Shown here piece by piece: positions 1-6,219 of a stretch of 6,961 nt of DNA. The first letter of the stretch is position 1. Each line of letters opens with the position of its first letter. A program made the position numbers and the translations under genes. Source of the DNA: DATARH01 sp035935235 (GTDB lineage: Bacteria > Pseudomonadota > Alphaproteobacteria > ATCC43930 > CGMCC-115725); contig DASYXG010000433.1 of assembly GCA_035935235.1 (NCBI GenBank), forward strand, positions 1 through 6,961. The letters run 5' to 3'. The notes below the pieces were generated by a model, which saw only the letters and a list, made by a program, of their open reading frames with translations, was not told where the DNA came from and did not search any database.

Positions 1-57
1 GAGCCCGCCGGGGATGGTGCGGAGCCAGCTTTCCGGGCGCGGCGCGGCGATCGACAT
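1..57 (-). CDS. N-terminus of a gene cut by the left edge; possible ligase-associated DNA exonuclease (MBL fold)
   Basis: An ATG at 57..55 on the minus strand opens a frame that stays open to the window edge, giving 19 residues that begin MSIAAPRPESWLRTIPGGL. The ATG shares its A with the transporter's TGA stop (TGATG), the usual arrangement for translational coupling, and this is the main reason to believe the start. The pattern R-P-E-x-W-L-R-x-x-P-x-G-L resembles, from memory, the extreme N-terminus of metallo-beta-lactamase-fold 'ligase-associated DNA damage response' exonucleases, which typically continue with a Y-C and an F-x-I-D-P motif. Neither lies within the window. Such enzymes work with a partner ATP-dependent DNA ligase, so an operon with a transporter would be accidental clustering. 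No Shine-Dalgarno is visible. The existence of a gene here is fairly likely; the family call is tentative. Confidence 0.45.
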   Translation of the reverse strand, partial: MSIAAPRPESWLRTIPGGL

Positions 58-1493
58 CAGCTCGAGGATACGACACTCGAGAGCGGCCGGGCGACATCCT
101 CCAAGGGTCGCCGCTCGGCCTTGACCCCGATCGCCAGCTCGACGATCGCCGCGCCGATCATCAGCCCGGAGCCAAGCAAGTAGCCGATAAACACATTGCC
201 GCGCGAGCCGGTGCCGATCAGCGCGGCGAAGAGCGACGGCGCCAGCGTCCCGCCAATGCCGGTCCCGACCGCATAGAAGAGCGCGATCGCCAGTGCCCGC
301 GCTTCGAGCGGAAAGCTTTCGCTGACCGTCAGATAGGCGGCGCTCGCCGCCGCCGAGGCGAAGAAGAAGATGCCTGTCCAGCAGAATGTCAGCATCGACG
401 CATCGAGAAGCTCGGCGCGAAACATCGCCCCGACGATTGCCAGCAGCGCCCCCGAGATCGCGTAGGTCCCGGCGATCATCGGCTTGCGCCCGATGGTGTC
501 GAACAGCGGGCCGAGCACCAATGGCCCGGCGAAATTTCCCAACGCGAACGGCAAGATGTACCAGCCGATCGACGCCGCCGGCACTTGGTAGAACCCGGTC
601 AGCACCAGCGCATAGGAAAAGAAGATCGCGTTGTAGAAAAACGCCTGCGCGACCATCAGCGCCAAGCCGAGGACCGCGCGGCTCGGATAATCGCGCACGA
701 TCGCCAGCACCATCCGCGACATTGAGTAGTGCGACGACGGGATCAGCCGGATCGTGCGATCCGGCTTGGGTAACCGGTGGCCTTCGACGCGGCGCTCGAT
801 GTCGCCAATCACCGCGTTGGCCTCGTCGAGCCGGTCGTGCAGCATCAGCCAGCGTGGGCTTTCCGGGACCCAGCGGCGCAGGACAAGGATGCTCAGCCCC
901 AGCACCGCGCCGATGCCGAACGCCGCGCGCCAGCCCCAATCGGGCGGCAGCCAGCCCGGTTGCAGCAGGGTCACGGCACCGACCGCGCCCAGCGCCGCGC
1001 CGACCCAGAAGCTGCCGTTGATCGCCAGATCGGTGCGGCCGCGGAACCGCGCCGGCACTAGTTCTTGGATAGCCGAATTGATCGCCGCGTACTCGCCGCC
1101 GATCCCGGCCCCGGTGAGGAAGCGGAACAGCGCGAAGCTGGCGAAATTCCACGACAGGGCGGTCGCCGCGGTCGCCGCCAGATAGAGGCCGAGCGTCACC
1201 ATGAACAGGTTGCGGCGGCCGAACCGGTCGGTGAGGTAGCCGAAGAGCAGCGCCCCCGATACCGCACCGACCAGATAGGCGCTGCTGACCAGCCCAATCT
1301 CGGTCTGAGAGAATTTAAGTGTCGGGCTCTGCTGCAGCGCGCCGGCGATCGAGCCGGCGACGGTCACCTCCAGGCCGTCGAGGATCCAGGTGATCCCGAG
1401 CGCGACGACGACAAGCGAATGAAAACCCGACCACGGCAGCCGATCGAGCCGTGCCGGAATGTCGGTCTCGATAACAGCGCTGGCCTCGTGCAT
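57..1493 (-). CDS. MFS transporter, sugar-porter/metabolite:H+ symporter type
   Basis: This is a 478-residue inner-membrane transporter, the normal length for a 12-helix major facilitator protein. The first helix is at about residues 26-49 and contains the D39-G-L-E motif common in MFS solute:proton symporters. The loop 2-3 signature is G-Y-L-T-D-R-F-G-R-R (85-94), and its second-half copy is F-D-T-I-G-R-K (331-337). R124 through G-I-G-G-E (130-134) matches the helix 4-5 motif, P-E-S-P-R-W (210-215) is the sugar-porter signature before the central loop (about 216-265), and S-E-S-F-P-L-E-A-R (391-399) is the late-domain equivalent. The substrate cannot be read from the sequence; this subgroup carries sugars, aromatic acids and other organic acids. 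The gene lies 71 bases downstream of the amidohydrolase, on the same strand, suggesting import of that enzyme's substrate. The ATG has only a weak GCGGG upstream, inside a small inverted repeat (1495-1511), so the start is likely but not certain. Confidence 0.93.
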   Translation of the reverse strand: MHEASAVIETDIPARLDRLPWSGFHSLVVVALGITWILDGLEVTVAGSIAGALQQSPTLKFSQTEIGLVSSAYLVGAVSGALLFGYLTDRFGRRNLFMVTLGLYLAATAATALSWNFASFALFRFLTGAGIGGEYAAINSAIQELVPARFRGRTDLAINGSFWVGAALGAVGAVTLLQPGWLPPDWGWRAAFGIGAVLGLSILVLRRWVPESPRWLMLHDRLDEANAVIGDIERRVEGHRLPKPDRTIRLIPSSHYSMSRMVLAIVRDYPSRAVLGLALMVAQAFFYNAIFFSYALVLTGFYQVPAASIGWYILPFALGNFAGPLVLGPLFDTIGRKPMIAGTYAISGALLAIVGAMFRAELLDASMLTFCWTGIFFFASAAASAAYLTVSESFPLEARALAIALFYAVGTGIGGTLAPSLFAALIGTGSRGNVFIGYLLGSGLMIGAAIVELAIGVKAERRPLEDVARPLSSVVSSS

Positions 1494-1494
1494 A

Positions 1495-1511
1495 GCCCGC
1501 TAACGCCGGGC
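1495..1511. repeat. Small inverted repeat over the transporter's ribosome-binding region
   Basis: GCCCG (1495-1499) and CGGGC (1507-1511) form a perfect 5-bp stem with a 7-base loop, ending one base before the transporter start codon. On the minus-strand mRNA the only purine-rich stretch close to the ATG (AGCGGGC) is in the stem, so folding could reduce initiation. This is seen in the sequence; a regulatory role is only inferred, and a 5-bp GC stem is common by chance in such DNA. Confidence 0.3.
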
Positions 1512-1541
1512 ACGCATCCGTGTCGCATGGCTGAAAGGGGG

Positions 1542-1566
1542 AAGCGCGCGCGGCCGGCGCGCTTTT
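1542..1566 (-). terminator. GC-rich hairpin just after the amidohydrolase stop (attenuator, terminator or 3'-end stabiliser)
   Basis: AAGCGCGC (1542-1549) pairs perfectly with GCGCGCTT (1557-1564) around the 7-base loop GCGGCCG. On the minus strand the stem begins directly after the TAA stop of the amidohydrolase and is followed by a pyrimidine run that is C-rich rather than T-rich (TTCCCCCTTT), so complete intrinsic termination is doubtful. It could partly terminate transcription, lowering transporter expression relative to the enzyme, or protect the upstream message. On the plus strand the same stem is followed by TTTT (1563-1566), which would favour termination of any antisense transcription entering from the left. 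Confidence 0.45.
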
Positions 1567-3004
1567 AGTCCACGACCGGCAGGCTCAGCGGCGTGATCTC
1601 CTCGGCCTTCCGGCGCCGGTAATCGTGCTGCGGCGCCGCCGCTTCCATCCGTTCCTGCGCCGCCGTCAGGCGGATGGCGGCGTCGGCCTGGTCGAGCGTC
1701 AGCACGCGGCGGTCGGCGACCACCTGCACGCCGTCGACAAAGACATCGCGCACCGCCCGGTCGGCGGCGTGATAGACAAAGCCGCGCAGCGGGTCACGCG
1801 CCGGCTGCATTTGCGGGCAGTTAAGGTCGACCAGCACCAGATCGGCCTTCTTGCCGGGCGCGAGGCGGCCGATATCGCCGCGCCGCAGCGCGGTGGCGCC
1901 GCCGACGGTCGCGGCGTGGAGGAAGTCGGCGACATCGACCGCGTGGATATCGCGCGCGGCGATGCGCGCCAGCACCGAGGCCTTGCGCATCTCCTCGACG
2001 AGATTGTGCGGGCTGCAATCGGTGCCCATGCCCATCGTCACCCCGGCGTCGAGATAGGCGCCGAAATGCTCCATCACGTGCCCATAGCGGGCAAACGGCG
2101 TCGGGCAATGCGCCACCGCGGTGCCGCTGTCGCCGAGCAGCCGCAAATCATCCTTGGTGTGCCAGCGCACCCAGGAGTGGGTGTCGAGGTAGAGCGCGTG
2201 GCCGAGGATCGTCCCCGGGCCCAACAGGCCCAGGCGATCCGCCCACTGGATCGGCGTCAGGCCGTGGCGGCGAATCATCTCGCGCACCTCGTTGACGCTC
2301 TGCGAGCAATGCGTGGTAAGCGGCAGACCGCGTTCGCGCGCCGCGTCGCGACTTTCGCGCAGCAATTCCTCGCTGCAGGTGTCGATCTGCATCGGCGAGA
2401 CCACTCCGGAAAGCCGCCCGCTCGGATGCGCCAGCGCCTGGTCGATCACGCGGAGCGCCCGCTCGAAACCGGCCCGCCCGCGCGGCTCGTTCCAGTCGTA
2501 GCTGGGGCCGAGATCGTTCTCGAGAAACCAGCGCGCCGAGGCATAGCCCGGCGCGAGAAAACCGCGCATCCCGGTTTTGGCAAAAAGCTCGACCCACCCC
2601 TCCCACGGCGCCGAGATATCGACCAACGAGGTGACCCCGCAGAGCAGCAGCTCGCAATAGGCGAACTCGGCGCCGGCGGCGCGAGCCTCGTCGTCGGGCG
2701 CGGAGAAGGCCTGACCGCGCTCGTAGAGCCCGGTCATATGCATGTTGGCGACGCCGTGCTCTTCGCGGATGCCGCGGTAGAGCGGCTCGTGGTGCGGGTG
2801 CGAATGGGTGTCGATAAGGCCCGGCATCACCATCAGGCCGCCGCCGTCGATGGTGCGATCGGCCGCGCCGGAGTACCCCTTGCCGAGAAAGACGATCTCC
2901 GCGCCGGCGAACGCAATATCGATGCCGCGGCGGTAAACCTGCCGTCCGGCTTTCTCGTCCCAGGCGATCACCCAATTTGCGTTCCTGATCAGCGTCGTCG
3001 CCAT
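1565..3004 (-). CDS. Metal-dependent amidohydrolase (AtzA/TrzN/guanine deaminase-like, cytosolic)
   Basis: A 479-residue TIM-barrel amidohydrolase. The N-terminal beta-sandwich (about 1-58) leads to P-G-L-I-D-T-H-S-H (61-69), whose H67 and H69 are the first metal ligands. H232 (T-T-H-C-S-Q), H269 (G-H-A-L-Y-L-D) and D329 (G-T-D-C-S-P-H-N) match the His243, His276 and Asp327 positions of atrazine chlorohydrolase AtzA. The C-terminal sandwich closes with G-D-I-G-R-L-A-P-G-K-K-A-D-L-V (376-390). Members hydrolyse or deaminate cyclic amides, purines or triazines; the substrate here is unknown. The residue three after H232 is Gln235, where deaminases and AtzA/TrzN carry the catalytic Glu. The start at 3004 is preferred because GGAGAGG sits 5 bases upstream; an in-frame ATG at 3022 would add six residues but lacks a good site. 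It is divergent from the P1-family hydrolase and followed by the transporter. Confidence 0.93.
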   Translation of the reverse strand: MATTLIRNANWVIAWDEKAGRQVYRRGIDIAFAGAEIVFLGKGYSGAADRTIDGGGLMVMPGLIDTHSHPHHEPLYRGIREEHGVANMHMTGLYERGQAFSAPDDEARAAGAEFAYCELLLCGVTSLVDISAPWEGWVELFAKTGMRGFLAPGYASARWFLENDLGPSYDWNEPRGRAGFERALRVIDQALAHPSGRLSGVVSPMQIDTCSEELLRESRDAARERGLPLTTHCSQSVNEVREMIRRHGLTPIQWADRLGLLGPGTILGHALYLDTHSWVRWHTKDDLRLLGDSGTAVAHCPTPFARYGHVMEHFGAYLDAGVTMGMGTDCSPHNLVEEMRKASVLARIAARDIHAVDVADFLHAATVGGATALRRGDIGRLAPGKKADLVLVDLNCPQMQPARDPLRGFVYHAADRAVRDVFVDGVQVVADRRVLTLDQADAAIRLTAAQERMEAAAPQHDYRRRKAEEITPLSLPVVD

Positions 3005-3009
3005 CGCAT

Positions 3010-3016
3010 CCTCTCC
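3010..3016 (-). promoter_or_regulatory. Ribosome binding site deciding the amidohydrolase start
   Basis: The minus strand reads GGAGAGG, a strong Shine-Dalgarno, followed by five bases and the ATG at 3004..3002. This spacing favours the start at 3004. It excludes the in-frame ATG at 3022, which lies upstream of the site. An out-of-frame ATG at 3009..3007 abuts the site and is too close to be used well. Confidence 0.7.
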
Positions 3017-3033
3017 GGGCATCCGTTGGCCAT

Positions 3034-3041
3034 GCTATAGC
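3034..3041. promoter_or_regulatory. Palindromic GCTATAGC: possible shared -10 box of divergent promoters
   Basis: The octamer GCTATAGC is its own reverse complement, so TATAGC reads on both strands in the 43-base gap between the divergent genes. On the plus strand TATAGC (3036-3041) ends 6 bases before the ATG at 3048, which places the transcription start at or next to the start codon and predicts a leaderless mRNA. On the minus strand TATAGC (3039..3034) would give a leader of roughly 20-25 bases carrying the GGAGAGG site. A weak minus-strand -35 match, CTGACG (3060..3055), has a short 15-base spacer; I see no good plus-strand -35. The -10 assignment is inference from position and sequence. 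Confidence 0.45.
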
Positions 3042-3047
3042 GATGCC

Positions 3048-4045
3048 ATGGCGACGTCAGGCCCGCGCAATCTCATCACCGACGTGCCCGGCATCCTTGT
3101 CGGCCAGGCTAAAGACCACACCGCGCTCACCGGTTCGACCGTCATCGTCGCCGAGACTCCGGCGGTCGCCGCGGTCGATGTGCGCGGCGGCGCACCGGGC
3201 AGCCGCGAGACCGAATTGCTCGCCGCGGGAACGCTGGTCGACCGGGTCGATGCGGTGGTGCTGTCGGGCGGCTCGGCCTTCGGTCTCGACGCGGCGAGCG
3301 GGGCGATGGATTGGCTTGCCGCGCAGGGGCGTGGATTTGCCGTCGGTGCGGCGCGTGTGCCCATCGTGCCGGCGGCGATCCTCTTCGATCTCGGCCTCCC
3401 AGGCCGGCGCCACTGGACCGGCGAGCCCCCGCATCGCCGGCTTGGCTACGCGGCGACTGGGGCTGCGGGCAAGGATTTCGCGCTTGGCAATGCGGGGGCT
3501 GGGCTCGGCGCGACAGCCGGGGCCTTGAAAGGCGGGCTTGGCAGCGCCTCGCTGCGCTTCGCCGACGGCGCGACGGTCGGCGCGATCGTCGCGGTCAACT
3601 GCGTCGGCAGCGTGGTGCGGCCCGATTGCGGCCGGTTTTGGGCCGCCGACTTGGCGCTGAGCGGCGAAATCGACTTCCAGCCGCCCGTCCCCGACCAGCC
3701 CCTCGATCTCGATGACTTTTCGGCGTGCGGCTCTCTGCTGGCGGGCGCCAATACGACGATCGCGCTTGTCGCCACCGATGCGCCGCTCGACAAGAACTCC
3801 TGCCGGCGCCTTGCGATCATGGCGCAAGACGGGCTGACGAGGGCGATCCGCCCGGCGCACACACCGTTCGATGGAGATACCGTTTTCGCCCTCTCGACCG
3901 GGAGCGGCGCTTCGATCGCCGCAGAGGCGCTGACCCGGATCGGCTCGGCCGCCGCCGATTGCCTGGCACGGGCGATCATGCGCGGCGTGCTGGCCGCCGA
4001 ACCGCTCGGCTTCTATCCGAGCTGGCGAGGGAAGTGGGGTAAACC

Positions 4046-4049
<4 letters not shown>
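3048..4049 (+). CDS. P1-family N-terminal-nucleophile hydrolase (DmpA/NylC-like, peptidase family S58)
   Basis: A 333-residue protein of the self-cleaving DmpA/BapA/NylC family (aminopeptidases, beta-peptidyl aminopeptidases, 6-aminohexanoate-oligomer hydrolase). Family landmarks in order are N-L-I-T-D-V-P-G-I-L-V-G (8-19), R-G-G-A-P-G-S-R-E-T (46-55), L-S-G-G-S-A-F-G-L-D (72-81), V-P-I-V-P-A-A-I-L-F-D-L (104-115), V-N-C-V-G-S (183-188), A-N-T-T-I-A-L-V-A-T-D-A (234-245) and H-T-P-F-D-G-D-T (271-278). Autoproteolysis is expected between N235 and T236, freeing T236 as nucleophile, as at Asn-Thr in NylC and Gly-Ser in DmpA. The result would be an alpha chain of 235 and a beta chain of 98 residues. 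No signal peptide is visible, so it is probably cytosolic. There is no Shine-Dalgarno and a TATAGC box ends 6 bases upstream, suggesting leaderless translation. It is divergent from the amidohydrolase. The substrate is unknown. Confidence 0.93.
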
Positions 4050-5242
<1,193 letters not shown>

Positions 5243-5394
5243 GCCGCAGCCCGCATTTCGGCGAGGACGACGCCATGGGCGATAGGAAGCATCACGAGGC
5301 GCCGCGACGGCAATTCTTCGCTTCTTCTCTGCAGCAATGTGTCCGTCTGCTTAGGACCCATTCGGTCGGCGCCCGCGGCGATACCTTGTCAACC

Positions 5395-5430
5395 TCGCAT
5401 TAAGCTGCGTTCGCATTGAGGAAGGATTAA
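5395..5430. promoter_or_regulatory. TTAA/TTGA repeat cluster; possible regulator (CtrA-like) binding site
   Basis: TCGCATTAAG (5395-5404) is repeated as TCGCATTGAG (5411-5420), 16 bases apart with one mismatch. The second copy supplies TTGA (5416-5419), which is followed after exactly 7 bases by TTAA (5427-5430). This matches 7 of 8 fixed positions of the alphaproteobacterial CtrA consensus TTAA-N7-TTAA. The site lies about 155-190 bases upstream of the kinase start, far for direct promoter control. The repeats are seen; the factor is a guess, and one-mismatch matches occur by chance. Confidence 0.3.
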
Positions 5431-5432
5431 CG

Positions 5433-5457
5433 CGAGCGTACCGGTTTGCGGTGCTCG
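5433..5457 (-). terminator. Hairpin downstream of the racemase-like gene
   Basis: CGAGC (5433-5437) pairs with GCTCG (5453-5457), and inside it ACCG (5440-5443) pairs with CGGT (5449-5452) around a 5-base loop, with two unpaired bases on one side. It begins 13 bases past the TGA of the racemase-like gene. No T-run follows on the minus strand, so it is a weak intrinsic terminator at best and may only protect the 3' end of the message. Confidence 0.35.
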
Positions 5458-5469
5458 TCGGCCGTCTGG

Positions 5470-6213
5470 TCAGAAGCGGCTCAGCAGCGATCCAAACCCG
5501 TCGATGCGGTCGGCGATGCCGTTTGATCGCAGCGCCCACCAATAGGTTGCCGTGTTGATCGCGATCACCGGCTTGCCGAGCCAAAATTCGGCCAGCCCGG
5601 CGAGCCGCGCCATCGCTAGATTGGTGCCGACCTGCACCAGCGCATCGACCTGCGGCCCATCGACGCGCAGCAAGGCATCGCGCAGCTCGGCTTCGCCGAC
5701 ATGCGCAATGAGTACCGGGCTGGCACATTTGAGTCCTTCGAGGTTGACGATCTCGTAGCCGCAATCGCTGAAGAAGCGCCGGACCTGCTGATCGGCGACC
5801 GGCATATAGGGCGTCACCACACCGATGCGCTTGGCGCCGAAGCGGTCCAATGCCTGGCGCGCCGCATCCGAGCCCATCGTGACCTTGACCCCGGCGCGCG
5901 CCTCGACCCGCTCGCGCAGCGCCTCGCTGCCCTCAAGCCCGTCCCAGAACGTCTCCGAGGACATGCCCATCACCAGATGGTCGGGCTCGCAGGTCATCAC
6001 CCGGTCGATCGCGCTCATGATCTCGCGGCGAACCGCCTCGATCAACCGGGTGAAATCGTCATCGTTGCGCAGCGGATCGTTGGGAATATGGATGCGGCCA
6101 AAATGGTTCGTGACCCCTTGCGGCCGCATCGCATCGAACTCGGGCTGGACGATCGTGTTGGTCGACGGCGCGATGACCCCGAACTTCCTGCGCCAGCCGA
6201 GTGCGTCGGGCAT
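5470..6213 (-). CDS. Asp/Glu racemase superfamily protein (maleate isomerase/arylmalonate decarboxylase-like)
   Basis: A 247-residue cytosolic protein of typical length for the maleate cis-trans isomerase and arylmalonate decarboxylase branch of the Asp/Glu racemase superfamily. The N-terminus carries F-G-V-I-A-P-S-T-N-T (11-20), the conserved first strand and loop. The second half restarts with R-I-G-V-V-T-P-Y (129-136) and has V-Q-V-G-T-N-L (193-199) and a C-terminal N-T-A-T-Y-W-W-A-L-R (220-229). In maleate isomerase, motifs of the form G-C-T-S and S-C-T-N supply the two catalytic cysteines; here they read G-M84-S-S and V-G196-T-N, so both are absent. C75, C151 and C163 lie elsewhere. The reaction is therefore open: isomerase, decarboxylase or something else. 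It starts 6 bases after the fumarylacetoacetase stop, behind a modest GGCGGA, and is probably translationally coupled to it. That context suggests handling a cis-enoyl or diketo acid from ring cleavage. Confidence 0.88.
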   Translation of the reverse strand: MPDALGWRRKFGVIAPSTNTIVQPEFDAMRPQGVTNHFGRIHIPNDPLRNDDDFTRLIEAVRREIMSAIDRVMTCEPDHLVMGMSSETFWDGLEGSEALRERVEARAGVKVTMGSDAARQALDRFGAKRIGVVTPYMPVADQQVRRFFSDCGYEIVNLEGLKCASPVLIAHVGEAELRDALLRVDGPQVDALVQVGTNLAMARLAGLAEFWLGKPVIAINTATYWWALRSNGIADRIDGFGSLLSRF

Positions 6214-6219
6214 CGCCGT

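Larger units (their letters stand above)
5243..5469. other. Non-coding gap upstream of the kinase gene
   Basis: These 227 bases lie between the stop of the racemase-like gene and the start of the kinase, both on the minus strand. They should hold the end of one transcript and the promoter of the next. Visible elements are a hairpin (5433-5457), a TTAA/TTGA repeat cluster (5395-5430) and, on the minus strand, a perfect TTGACA (5392..5387), the -35 consensus. I see no convincing -10 at 16-18 bases from it, so the promoter is not located. The cluster is AT-richer than its surroundings, as expected for control DNA. No convincing small gene is present. Confidence 0.6.

Noticed and set aside
386..1568. 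Plus-strand open frames opposite the transporter
   Set aside because: They are Arg/Ala/Pro-rich with no hydrophobic helices or motifs, and are shadows of the MFS gene.
3020..3022. Upstream ATG as the amidohydrolase start
   Set aside because: It precedes the GGAGAGG site and would place a ribosome site inside the coding region. The ATG at 3004 is correctly spaced.
1625..3040. A 471-codon open frame on the plus strand opposite the amidohydrolase
   Set aside because: Its translation is rich in Arg, Ala and His, with no recognisable motif. The minus-strand frame has the full set of amidohydrolase metal ligands. Long antisense frames are expected in GC-rich DNA.
3057..3860. A 267-codon frame on the minus strand opposite the P1-family hydrolase
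   Set aside because: It is Arg-rich, without motifs, and mirrors the codon bias of the real gene. The plus-strand protein matches its family end to end.
5387..5392. TTGACA on the minus strand as a defined kinase promoter
   Set aside because: No acceptable -10 lies at 16-18 bases, so I mention it only in the gap description and do not annotate a promoter.
5351..5764. A 137-codon minus-strand frame running from inside the racemase-like gene into the gap
   Set aside because: It has an Arg-rich composition, no ribosome site and mostly overlaps a confident gene in another frame. The kinase gap itself looks regulatory.
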